A stretch of DNA of 36,970 nt from assembly GCA_948467735.1 (NCBI GenBank), contig CAOKFN010000048.1:1-36970 (forward strand), written 5' to 3'. Under the pieces are notes generated by a model. It saw only the letters and a list, made by a program, of their open reading frames with translations. It was not told the origin of the DNA and made no database searches. The stretch's first letter is position 1; the number at the start of each line of letters is the position of its first letter. This DNA is from an uncultured bacterium. Its GTDB lineage: Bacteria; Bacillota; Clostridia; Lachnospirales; Lachnospiraceae. Below are positions 14,773-22,916 of the stretch, piece after piece. The position numbers and the translations under genes are program-made.

Positions 14773-16335
14773 TTACAAATTGTCCACGTCCTTTTTTAAT
14801 TGTTCCCAAGCGTCCGGATGCTCCGTGTAATACAGAGGGCATTTCTTGCCGCCGCAGTCATAATGCCGCAGAATATCTTCCGATTCCAAGTCATAGACGT
14901 CAATCAGCCATGCCAGAAGAGAAATCAAGGAATCGTATGTTTCCTGCGTATAAGAACCGTCCTTTGCCAGATGACAGCACTCGATGGAAATGGAGTCGTA
15001 ATTTCTGCTCTTCACGGCGTAAGCAACTTCATCCAGCGGCACACATTGAATAATTTCGCCCTCATAGCCAATGATAAAATGGGCGCTCACACTGTTCTGG
15101 TGTTCATCCTTCTGCCTCTCAAAATAGCTTCTGTTCTGGGCCGCGCTGGTTCCCGGATTGGCGGTGTAATGCACGAAAATATTTTTGACGGACTCCAGCG
15201 GGTCTCCGGGTCTGGAATACTCGTTGGGCGTCAGGAAATCCTCCGTCCACTCGGGATGCTTGGCAAATTCCACCGCCGGAAGCCCCTGAACAAGAATCTC
15301 ATCCCCCTGCGAATGTACTTTATTCGTGTCCGCATCGTTCTGCACGGCGTTCGACGCCCCGTTTGGATTCCCGCTCTCCGGAGTTCTCTGGCGGCTTCTG
15401 ACCAGCAGTATCATTGACAGCAGAAAAACGCACAAAACCCAGAGGCCCACCACCAGCCGCTGCATGAAAATACGCTGCCTGCGGCGCACTCTTGCAGAAC
15501 GCCTCATGTCCATAGTTCGGTCCGCCTGTGCCGACGGCCTGCGGCTTGGTGCTTCCCCCTGTCCGGCAGGCCTGCGATTCAACGCTCCCGTTTGCCCGAC
15601 AGGTCGGCGGTTTGACGCCTGCGTCTGCCCCGCAGGTCGGCGGTTTGACATTTCCATCTGTCCTCCGGGCCTGCGGTTCGATACTTCCATCCGCCCCGCA
15701 GGCGGGCGGTTTGACGCTCCCGTCTGTCCGACGGTCCTGCGTCCTGACCGCTCCGTATTGTCGGGAGCACGCATGGGAATAGGAACCTCCACACTCCTTC
15801 TTGTGCCGTTGGCTGCCGCCTGCCCCCTCCTTATTTCCTGTCCCCGATTCATTCTGCGGCTTCGCTGTTCCTCATAATCTGCCAGATAAGGATTCCTCCT
15901 GCTGCTCTGCCCTTCATATTCCGCCTCATACGAGCTCCTTCCGGCGCTCTGCCCTTCATATTCCGCCTCATACAAGCTTCTTCCGGCGCTCTGCCCTTCA
16001 TATCCCGCCTCATACGAGCTTCTTCCGGCTCCCTGACTTCTCACATATCCCGCCCGATATGAACTCCCTCCGGTTCCCTGACCGCTCTCATATCCTGTCT
16101 GATATGAACTCCTTCCGGCTCCCTGACCTCTCTCATATCCTGCCCGATACGAACTCCCTCCAGTGCTCCGCCCTCTCTCATATCCCCCCTGATACGAACT
16201 CCTCCCGGCTCTGTTCTGCCCTCTCTCATCATCCGACTCATAAGGACTCTGCCGTGTATACTGCCCTGCCTCATCACCTGCCTGATATGGACTCCTCCCA
16301 TTATACTTTTGTAATCTGTCATCACGCTGTACCAT
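14773..16335 (-). CDS. Membrane-anchored N-acetylmuramoyl-L-alanine amidase with repetitive N-terminal tail
   Basis: This encodes 520 residues. Residues 1-290 are disordered-looking and repetitive, rich in Arg, Gly, Ser and Tyr. A single membrane segment spans about 294-312, preceded by a basic RRRQR, which predicts a cytoplasmic N-terminus and an outside C-terminus. Residues about 355-518 form an amidase_2 (PGRP-like) domain with zinc ligands H389, H491 and C499, catalytic-type K498, and E452. It should cleave the amide bond between muramic acid and the stem peptide. AGGTGG precedes the ATG closely. It lies 74 bp before rpe and could be co-transcribed. A putative operator lies 133 bp upstream. 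The long intracellular tail is unusual for this family. Confidence 0.85.
   Translation of the reverse strand: MVQRDDRLQKYNGRSPYQAGDEAGQYTRQSPYESDDERGQNRAGRSSYQGGYERGRSTGGSSYRAGYERGQGAGRSSYQTGYESGQGTGGSSYRAGYVRSQGAGRSSYEAGYEGQSAGRSLYEAEYEGQSAGRSSYEAEYEGQSSRRNPYLADYEEQRSRRMNRGQEIRRGQAAANGTRRSVEVPIPMRAPDNTERSGRRTVGQTGASNRPPAGRMEVSNRRPGGQMEMSNRRPAGQTQASNRRPVGQTGALNRRPAGQGEAPSRRPSAQADRTMDMRRSARVRRRQRIFMQRLVVGLWVLCVFLLSMILLVRSRQRTPESGNPNGASNAVQNDADTNKVHSQGDEILVQGLPAVEFAKHPEWTEDFLTPNEYSRPGDPLESVKNIFVHYTANPGTSAAQNRSYFERQKDEHQNSVSAHFIIGYEGEIIQCVPLDEVAYAVKSRNYDSISIECCHLAKDGSYTQETYDSLISLLAWLIDVYDLESEDILRHYDCGGKKCPLYYTEHPDAWEQLKKDVDNL
15531..16200 (-). repeat. Two families of coding tandem repeats inside the amidase gene
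   Basis: Residues about 46-145 carry roughly 14-residue units of the type SSY-x-AGYE-x-GQ-x-AGR. The last units have the shorter form EYEGQSAGRSSYEA. Residues about 208-268 carry 12-residue units of the type SNRRPxGQ plus four variable residues. The DNA copies are imperfect, so copy number could vary by slippage between strains. Confidence 0.75.
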
Positions 16336-16467
16336 TTCTCCACCTCATCCTGTTCCCCTTTTGCCGCTTTCTGCGACACGGGCCCATCCGTACATACAAC
16401 CTCTCTCGCCGGATTTCTGCTATGTATCCTTTTCCCGTAAATCCATAAATACACTATAGAGGTAAAT

Positions 16468-16484
16468 TGTATCATATTTGTTTA
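16468..16484 (+). promoter_or_regulatory. Single copy of a TGTATC-N2-ATTTGTTT element upstream of the amidase gene
   Basis: TGTATCATATTTGTTTA at 133 bp before the amidase start matches the four units of the array at 18319-18406 (TGTATC, two variable bases, then ATTTGT or GTTTGT). The orientation relative to the downstream leftward gene is the same in both places, which suggests one regulator binding at both. Confidence 0.5.
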
Positions 16485-16573
16485 TAAAAGTATTAAGGTT
16501 TTCCTAAGAAATCCATAGGATACACGATAACTTCCCCATTTCTTATCTTAAGCCGCCGTGGTTCCCGCTTCCC

Positions 16574-18064
16574 TTATTTTAAATATTCCACCACTCCCCC
16601 TTCCTGCATATCCGGTATCAATAAAGCGCCATAAGCCGAAAACGGATAGATGACCACAGATTTGTTCGGTCCTATCTCTTTCGGGCCGCTTTCCCCAGCC
16701 TCCAGTTCATAAATCACCGATTCCCTCTTAGGAATGAAAAAGATATGTTCCCCATCCGAATAAAAAGCCAAAGGCTCCTCCCCCAGCAAAACTTCCTTGT
16801 AAAACCCCTCTTTCAAAGCAAGCCCTTCCTCCACTGAAGACTCTCCTTCCATAGAAAGCGCTCCTCCTATGGATAAGCCCTCTTCCATTTCCTCCGCCCT
16901 GAAACTCAAAGCCGTAAGCGCCGCATTCTGTTCCCTGTCCGTATATATAATCCTATCCCTATCCAAAAGGAATGTTCCCGCCGCAATTCCACAGACGGCC
17001 TCCTGCCGATGTTCCTCCAAGAAATACCTGCACAGCCTTGACATATGATCAAGAAAGAAAAAGCTGTCCCCATCATAAGCCACATTCCCGCTATGAAATG
17101 GAAAAAGCGTTTTTCTGCTGCCGCTTACCATATTGACCTCACTGACCTCGGCCGACGATATAAAATAAATATTGCCTTCCCTTACCACAAATGCCACAAT
17201 GTCGCTGTAAAACGAAGCATCATGCCCCAGCCCCGGCAAGGAATTCCGGCTTATGTTGGCATTATCCCGAAAGATAGTACGGCTTTCAAACGTATCCAGA
17301 TTGACGCATACAATGGAAACGGTATCATAGAGCTTAGAAAAATACCTGTCTTTATTGTCAAAACTGCGCTCCATGTAATAGACATTGTTTCCCTCCCCAT
17401 AAAAGCAGGAATATATCTCCTTGTTCCGTGAGAAAACGTCCCGAACCAGCGGAAAGCAGTTACCTCCCTCCTTCTCCCTGACGGCTATATAAGAACCTCC
17501 CTCCCCGTCATAATTCATATAGACAAGAAAATCCTCGCTCTCATAATAATATCTGTTATCTAGGTTATAGAGAATCCCCGTCGTTCCCGGCAGAACCGTT
17601 CTGCCGGAGCAGCCCCCAAGGCACGCCATACAGAATACCATACAGACAAACTTCCCGCCCCCGTGTCCTTTCGCCTTTTTTCTCCAATGATTTGTATATG
17701 CTCTTAGAATAAACTCTATCATCAGCACTCCTATCAGGAAATTGCCTGCGGCCAGAAACATTTTTGTATGCCCCGGCACTTGGATAAACCGAAATGCTTC
17801 CCGCCCCGTAAGCTCGTTATATTCAAATACCGTTCCCCGGCAGTAGCCCGTTCCGATAAAAAAGCCTAAGGGCCCCGGCAGAAAATACTTCATGTATTCC
17901 TGCGGCAGCCCATAATAAGGAATCAGCATCAAAGCAAGCGCCGCCAGCATGGAAGCCGCATATTTCCTAATTCCCGCAATCACTGCGCCGACAATCAGCC
18001 CCCACAGGACACAGCCTCCCAGACGAAACAGAAATATTTGAAGCGCCGCTTCCGTCAGGCTCAA
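16574..18064 (-). CDS. Membrane protein fused to a lipoprotein-like beta-rich domain, unknown function
   Basis: This encodes up to 496 residues. The start is unclear: a TTG at 18064 has no ribosome-binding site, and the same frame stays open upstream with sensible residues (THGDYPVQSLKFYSDYTG) but no ATG. Membrane segments lie near residues 12-32, 38-52 and 103-121. A second signal-like segment at 138-152 (KFVCMVFCMACLGGC) ends in a lipobox-like LGGC with Cys152. The remaining 340 residues are beta-rich with repeated YF/FF and D-G motifs, as in propeller-like proteins (YYYESEDFLVYMNYDG, IYFISSAEVSEV). No family was recognised. A frameshift near 18060-18120 or a fusion of two genes is possible. 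Confidence 0.6.
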   Translation of the reverse strand: MSLTEAALQIFLFRLGGCVLWGLIVGAVIAGIRKYAASMLAALALMLIPYYGLPQEYMKYFLPGPLGFFIGTGYCRGTVFEYNELTGREAFRFIQVPGHTKMFLAAGNFLIGVLMIEFILRAYTNHWRKKAKGHGGGKFVCMVFCMACLGGCSGRTVLPGTTGILYNLDNRYYYESEDFLVYMNYDGEGGSYIAVREKEGGNCFPLVRDVFSRNKEIYSCFYGEGNNVYYMERSFDNKDRYFSKLYDTVSIVCVNLDTFESRTIFRDNANISRNSLPGLGHDASFYSDIVAFVVREGNIYFISSAEVSEVNMVSGSRKTLFPFHSGNVAYDGDSFFFLDHMSRLCRYFLEEHRQEAVCGIAAGTFLLDRDRIIYTDREQNAALTALSFRAEEMEEGLSIGGALSMEGESSVEEGLALKEGFYKEVLLGEEPLAFYSDGEHIFFIPKRESVIYELEAGESGPKEIGPNKSVVIYPFSAYGALLIPDMQEGGVVEYLK

Positions 18065-18318
18065 ACTGCCTGTATAATCGGAATAAAACTTAAGGCTCTG
18101 GACAGGATAATCCCCATGAGTGAAACCGTACCGCCGCTGAAAAAAAGCCGCCCCCTGCCGCCGCTGCGTGCATTTGTTTCATTCGTTTCCAATCGTTTAT
18201 TTTTTTGCTCAATTCCCACATCCGCCTTTCTGCGAAGGAAATGATAGAGTTAGGAAATCTCTTCCCCTCATTTCATGTCTCTCGCTCTTTATTTGGTAGA
18301 TACAATATAAAGGCGGCG

Positions 18319-18406
18319 TGTATCGGATTTGTTTGAAGCTTGTATCGCGTTTGTTTTCAATCTGTATCTTATTTGTGTAAAACTTGTATCCAATTTGTCA
18401 TATTGT
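18319..18406 (+). repeat. Four direct repeats with exact 22-bp period (iteron-like operator)
   Basis: TGTATC begins at 18319, 18341, 18363 and 18385, each followed after two variable bases by ATTTGT or GTTTGT. The 22-bp spacing places each unit on the same face of the helix, as expected for cooperative binding of a regulator. It lies about 255 bp before the leftward membrane-protein gene and about 190 bp before the rightward ankyrin gene. One more copy of the element lies upstream of the amidase gene at 16468. Confidence 0.65.
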
Positions 18407-18509
18407 TTTAACATTACCGTCGGTTTTTCATTGCCCGGAACAAAGCACCGCAAGCGGCAGGAGGAATCATATTCCAAAAAATAAAGTGTTCAAACGATAT
18501 TTGTTGATG

Positions 18510-18515
18510 TATAAT
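18510..18515 (+). promoter_or_regulatory. Consensus -10 box in the 18065-18598 intergenic region
   Basis: TATAAT lies 89 bp before the ankyrin-protein start, with only a weak -35 (TGTTCA at 18487-18492, 17-nt spacing). Apart from this box, the 22-bp repeat array and possible extra 5' codons of the leftward membrane-protein gene, nothing else was seen in the 534-bp intergenic stretch. Confidence 0.4.
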
Positions 18516-18598
18516 ATAGGCAGCGAAGAAAGGTGATATTTTAATCCAACGGAGCAGATACATCTGAATCCGAAACATCTATGATACAGGGAGGAATC

Positions 18599-19714
18599 AT
18601 GTTAAACTATTGTTTTCAAAATGCAGAGGAAGAACTTTTACATATCATTCGGGTCAATGGAAGCACCTTTGAACAATATCTGAAGGTCATAGAAAAAGTA
18701 GAGAACCTGAACTATACGGACGACAATGATAACAGTTTCTTACGTGAAGCGATTCTCCAGAATCAGACAGAAATGGCCTTGGACTTACTGCGGCGGGGGA
18801 TTGACGTAAACCTGCAGAACTGCCAAGGTTTCACGGCAGCCATGACTGCCGCCTCCGAGAAAAACTGGGAACTGTTATCGGAAATACTGAAATGTAATCC
18901 CAACGTGAATTTAAAGCGCTGGACGGACGGAAATTCTCTGCTGTACGATCTGACGGTCAACGGAAACGACGAAAACAGCCGGCATATTGCGGAAGGTCTG
19001 CTGAAAATGGGCGCCAATCCCCATAGTCAGAATCATAACGGCGTCAGTCCCTTGGATATCGCTGTCAAGTACGGATATAGGGAGCTTGCGGAAGCATTTA
19101 AGCAGGTAGAGAAACCCGCGCAGGAAGACCCCGAACCCTTCCGCATTCCCAGAAAAGCAAGAGGGTACTTCCGGCTGAGCTTCAAGGATTATCATAAATA
19201 CATTCTTGTCGAAAATACTTCCATATCCTATCTGGAAGAAAAAATCAAAGATTATGCCACTATCTGCGGCGGCAGGAAGGTTCCATACGCCTTTGAAATA
19301 AAGCCCGTAAAGGACAGTCCTTGGACGGTACTCCTCTGCCCCAAGAAAATGGATTTTTATAACTACCATAATTTGATGTCTTGGATATGGGGACTGCCGG
19401 AGGATAAAAATCCACCCAGCCGGACAGTCTGCGCCGCCCTGCATGAAAGCGACGAGCGTCTCTCCTATTACGGCGTTATGGACAAGATAACGATTGGCGA
19501 CGCAAGGCTTGTGGGTAGATTCCAAAACGGAGAAAGCTTCTCCATCTACCTCCCCGAAGCCTATAAAAAAGACGGCAATGCCCAATCCTATCGTGACTTT
19601 CTGCCGATAACATCCATTCGTCAGTATCTAACGTCCTGCGGCTTTGACGAAGCATGGCTCCATGCGCTCTCCGAAATGCCGGGCAGTGAAATCGTCGTGG
19701 AAATGGCCGTTTAA
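18599..19714 (+). CDS. Ankyrin-repeat protein
   Basis: This encodes 371 residues from the ATG at 18599, where GGGAGG lies about 4 nt upstream; an ATG at 18581 is an alternative. Residues about 40-170 form three to four ankyrin repeats: EMALDLLRRGIDVNLQNCQG, then a WELLSEILKCNPNVNL unit, then HIAEGLLKMGANPHSQNHNG and SPLDIAVKYGY. Residues about 190-371 form an unrecognised globular domain with Trp-rich and acidic stretches. No signal peptide was seen, so it is probably cytoplasmic and binds another protein. Proteins of this kind are sometimes immunity or accessory proteins, but no toxin is adjacent. Confidence 0.8.
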   Translation: MLNYCFQNAEEELLHIIRVNGSTFEQYLKVIEKVENLNYTDDNDNSFLREAILQNQTEMALDLLRRGIDVNLQNCQGFTAAMTAASEKNWELLSEILKCNPNVNLKRWTDGNSLLYDLTVNGNDENSRHIAEGLLKMGANPHSQNHNGVSPLDIAVKYGYRELAEAFKQVEKPAQEDPEPFRIPRKARGYFRLSFKDYHKYILVENTSISYLEEKIKDYATICGGRKVPYAFEIKPVKDSPWTVLLCPKKMDFYNYHNLMSWIWGLPEDKNPPSRTVCAALHESDERLSYYGVMDKITIGDARLVGRFQNGESFSIYLPEAYKKDGNAQSYRDFLPITSIRQYLTSCGFDEAWLHALSEMPGSEIVVEMAV

Positions 19715-19791
19715 CCTAAGCCTTCCACAAAGTGAATGAAGGCCCAAAAATCAATGCTGCAGGACTTGGCATGATAGAAAGGATAGAAATC

Positions 19792-20058
19792 ATGAACGAA
19801 AAATTGAAAAATATACTTTGTCAGATAATTAATGCCGTTATCATCGCCGGGGTGATCCTTTTTCTCATCGGCGCATATTATTGCGTGATAAAAGCGGGAA
19901 TTCCCTATCAGGATCCGCCGCTGGAGCTGCAGATACAGTATGCGGTCAATATGGGGATTGGCGAAATACTCACGAAAGGCGGCTTTTTGACCGCTCTCTG
20001 CGCCGGAATGATCCGTCTGCTTCTGGGGCTTGTCTGGAAGAAAATACAGAGCAAATAA
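19792..20058 (+). CDS. Small membrane protein of unknown function
   Basis: This encodes 88 residues from the ATG at 19792 with AAAGGATAG upstream; in-frame codons reach back to 19732 without a ribosome-binding site. Two hydrophobic segments, about residues 9-31 (IINAVIIAGVILFLIGAYY) and 57-77 (GGFLTALCAGMIRLLLGLVW), suggest a hairpin in the membrane. It lies 77 bp after the ankyrin gene and may be co-transcribed. No family was recognised. Confidence 0.6.
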   Translation: MNEKLKNILCQIINAVIIAGVILFLIGAYYCVIKAGIPYQDPPLELQIQYAVNMGIGEILTKGGFLTALCAGMIRLLLGLVWKKIQSK

Positions 20059-20219
20059 TGCTTTCGGTCAAATTCCGGCTCATTCCCCTGCTGCAGCCGC
20101 CATCCTTAATCGGAAAACCCTTAAAATTATTTATCAGTACTCCCCAAAATTATTTATTCAAACCACCCAATGAAAGCTGCATTTGCGACACTTTTATTAC
20201 GAAAGGCGGGGTGAGAATC

Positions 20220-21782
20220 ATGAATTTCGATATTGTGGAAGGCTATGTGGACAAAGTTTACGGTTATGCTGTCAATCATACTTATTCTCGGGAGGAGGCG
20301 GACGAGCTTTCGCAGGAAATATTATTTACCGCCGTCCGCGAACTCTCTAAATTGAAGGATGACAGCAAATTTGCACCGTGGCTCTGGGGCCTTGCGGACA
20401 ATGTGACAAAAAGCTTCCGGCGGCGTATGGGAAAACAGCGCGCGATGTATTCCTATGATGTGCCGGATCATATGTTCTATGAGGAGCAGTATGAGGAAAA
20501 CAGCGACGACTCGGAAGAACTATATGAGCTGCTGCGAACAAAGATTGCAATGCTCTCGGCAATTTATCGGGATATCATCATTCTTTATTATTACGACGGC
20601 CTTTCCACCAAACAAATCTCCCAAAAGCTGAAAGTCCCGGAGGGTACGGTAACATGGCGGCTCTCGGCAGCGAGGAGAAAATTAAAAAAGGAGTGTACGC
20701 AAATGAAGGAAACAGCTTTAAGGCCCGTGAAAATGAGACTTAATATCTATGGAAACGGCAATTATAACGGCAGCACCATTCCGTTTCCCACCGTGTATGT
20801 CAACGATGCGCTCTCTCAAAATATACTGTATTACTGCTATGAACAGGCAGACACCATTGAGGAATTAGCCAAAGCCTGCGGCGTACCGGCATACTACATT
20901 GAGGAGCGGATTGCCAATCTGTTAAAGAGAAACGCAGTGATTGAAATATCAAAAGGCAGATTTCGGACCAATTTTATTATTTTTTCGGACAAATATGCCA
21001 TTTACTGCGAAGAAAACGCCGAAAAAGCATTGATGCCGATAATGGACAGGCTGCTCAAGGCATTGGCCTCCATCGCGGAGGAGGCGGGAAACATTGATTT
21101 CTACAAAGCCGAGAAATGCGAAACCGATTTATTTTATCTCTACGGCGCAATGGCGTTTGAATATACGCGCCGAAAGTACTGCGAACTGCCCTATCCTGAC
21201 ATAAAAGAAAATTATGACGGATATCGATGGTGTTATGTGGGAAACATGGAAACCGGAAAACATCACAGAATCGCCCTAGGCTCACAGCACTGCGCCAACT
21301 TGGGAAGCCGCGGCGGATTCAGCCATACGGCTTACCACACTATCAAGGGTATCTCGTTCCGACAGATGATGTATGATAATTGCATAAACGCCTGCGAAGA
21401 TATTCTGCGGAGCGGCTCCTCGGAAGATATTGAGTCCGTAGCTCATGCAGTCCAAGATGGATATATTGTTAAAAAACAGGATGGCAGCTTTTTTGTAACC
21501 ACTCCATCCTTCACCGCGGAACAAAAGGCTGAATTTGACGCCATAGCGGACAAATATCTTGCGCCGCTTATGCCGGAATATTCGGAAATAGTCAGCAGTT
21601 TTATTTCAGGATATAAGAAGCTCTTCCCGAAGCATTTAAGCGATGATGCCGACCGTATGTGCCATAATATGTTCTTGGGATTGTATGCGGCAGTCATTGA
21701 ATATGCCCAGAGAACCGAAGCGATTAAGATGCCTTCTGAAAATTGTTATTGTGATGTTTTAATCGAGTTTGAGAAACCATAA
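20220..21782 (+). CDS. ECF-type sigma factor with a long C-terminal extension
   Basis: This encodes 520 residues from the ATG at 20220, with a GGGGTGA-type site upstream. Residues about 1-65 match sigma region 2 (SREEADELSQEILFTAVREL, then FAPWLWGLADNV). Residues about 105-160 match region 4 (YRDIIILYYYDGLSTKQISQ, then EGTVTWRLSAARRKLKK). A usual ECF factor ends here, at 160-200 residues. This one continues for about 360 residues, with a second helix-turn-helix-like part near 205-250 (IEELAKACGVPAYYIEERIANLL) and a large domain with Cys, His and Tyr. The extension may sense a signal in place of an anti-sigma factor. No adjacent anti-sigma gene was seen. Confidence 0.85.
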   Translation: MNFDIVEGYVDKVYGYAVNHTYSREEADELSQEILFTAVRELSKLKDDSKFAPWLWGLADNVTKSFRRRMGKQRAMYSYDVPDHMFYEEQYEENSDDSEELYELLRTKIAMLSAIYRDIIILYYYDGLSTKQISQKLKVPEGTVTWRLSAARRKLKKECTQMKETALRPVKMRLNIYGNGNYNGSTIPFPTVYVNDALSQNILYYCYEQADTIEELAKACGVPAYYIEERIANLLKRNAVIEISKGRFRTNFIIFSDKYAIYCEENAEKALMPIMDRLLKALASIAEEAGNIDFYKAEKCETDLFYLYGAMAFEYTRRKYCELPYPDIKENYDGYRWCYVGNMETGKHHRIALGSQHCANLGSRGGFSHTAYHTIKGISFRQMMYDNCINACEDILRSGSSEDIESVAHAVQDGYIVKKQDGSFFVTTPSFTAEQKAEFDAIADKYLAPLMPEYSEIVSSFISGYKKLFPKHLSDDADRMCHNMFLGLYAAVIEYAQRTEAIKMPSENCYCDVLIEFEKP

Positions 21783-21853
21783 GCAATACCGCCGCTCCGC
21801 AGATTTTTATTTTCTTCTTCATAGATATATTGCTTTCCTTCTCCATGGAGATA

Positions 21854-21862
21854 TGCTATAAT
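21854..21862 (+). promoter_or_regulatory. Extended -10 promoter of the DUF2262-like gene
   Basis: TGCTATAAT is a perfect extended -10 (TGn plus TATAAT) 82 bp before the start at 21944. No convincing -35 was found, which is acceptable for an extended -10 promoter. Confidence 0.5.
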
Positions 21863-21943
21863 TCAGACAGGAAAAAGCGATGAAAATGAATGCTGCAATA
21901 CCATGACATATGCGGCAGAAACAATCTAAGGAGAGAACATAGA

Positions 21944-22789
21944 ATGGAAAAACAATTTGACGCGGAATCCAAAGAACTGATTGTATTGACGGAAACCGGC
22001 GCCGGCGCCGGGAAAGGCTGGAATGAAAAGCTGTGGACGGCAAGCGTAAACATACTTGCAAGCGTAGACCCGTCAGCGGGCGTACTTAATAAAGAGACAA
22101 CCGTTCTTGAATGGCCGCTGACGGATGAAGAACGCCGCACGGAAGAAAAAAAATTTGACATTAAAGGCCAGAAAATATATCGTCTGCGTGTAAAGGAATC
22201 TCTGCCTTTTCAGAACCCTTACAACGGAGCCCAGATGCGCAGGGGATATTGGCTGCAGCTGATAGAAGTGCTTGAGCGCGGCTGCCGTGAAGAACGCCTT
22301 GAAAAGATACTGGCCGAATACCAAAAGCCTGTTTCTTTAATGACAGAGAACTGCGGAGAGCTGCTGCTGGACAAGCTCCTAGGAATGTATCACGGAGAGA
22401 CGACTTGGAACGGCGGCAAATGCCAAGTTCATCTTGACGTTGACGAGGATGGCAGCGAGACTGCGAAAGACTCTCTTCAGACACTGGAAAAACTCATGGA
22501 AGACAGCGCTGGCTGGGATGAAAAAGCCCGCCGTTTCGCGGCGGACAAGCTGACCGATCTTGCAAATGACTGGCAGGACAGCGAATACGATGAAGCTGAA
22601 ACCGATGGCGATGAAAATGTGATTACGAAAGAAGAATTTGCCAAAAGACTGTCCGCCAGCGAACTATGCGTATCTACGGAGGGGGATTTTGAGATGTATT
22701 ATAACGACGACGATATGTTTTGGGGACATGTGGTGGTGGTCAGCGGGAATATCGACAGTGGAATGTCGGACGCACAGATAGAAGGCTGA
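21944..22789 (+). CDS. DUF2262-like protein
   Basis: This encodes 281 residues from the ATG at 21944 with AAGGAGAG 8 nt upstream. The C-terminal 60 residues carry the pattern I associate with DUF2262: KEEFAKRLSASELCV, then YYNDDDMFWGHVVVVSGN and a closing AQIEG. The N-terminal 90 residues (VLTETGAGAGKGW, EEKKFDIKGQKIYRLRVKES) look like the domain often found before it. It is acidic and lacks a signal peptide, so it is probably cytoplasmic. Function is unknown. Its own promoter precedes it and a hairpin shared with the converging transketolase genes follows. Confidence 0.7.
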   Translation: MEKQFDAESKELIVLTETGAGAGKGWNEKLWTASVNILASVDPSAGVLNKETTVLEWPLTDEERRTEEKKFDIKGQKIYRLRVKESLPFQNPYNGAQMRRGYWLQLIEVLERGCREERLEKILAEYQKPVSLMTENCGELLLDKLLGMYHGETTWNGGKCQVHLDVDEDGSETAKDSLQTLEKLMEDSAGWDEKARRFAADKLTDLANDWQDSEYDEAETDGDENVITKEEFAKRLSASELCVSTEGDFEMYYNDDDMFWGHVVVVSGNIDSGMSDAQIEG

Positions 22790-22841
22790 CAGCGCTTCCA
22801 AATGGCATGATGAAAAGCGGCGGTACCCTGCCTATGAAGTC

Positions 22842-22873
22842 GGGCGGTACACAGTCCATACTGTGTGCCGCCC
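22842..22873. terminator. Hairpin between converging genes, possible bidirectional terminator
   Basis: GGGCGGTACACAG pairs with CTGTGTGCCGCCC over a TCCATA loop, a 13-bp stem with one G-T pair. No clear T run follows on either strand. Its place between converging stops (22789 and 22917) supports a terminator role. Confidence 0.5.
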
Positions 22874-22916
22874 CGTCCTTTAGATATCCCGAGCACAAAA
22901 TATACTCAGAACACTT

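Noticed and set aside
15801..16448. 215-codon rightward frame opposite the amidase gene
   Set aside because: It is the mirror of the repetitive amidase tail; its His/Pro/Ser repeats come from the coding repeats on the other strand.
18319..18406. CRISPR array
   Set aside because: The repeats are 22 bp end to end with no spacers and imperfect identity, and no cas genes are present.
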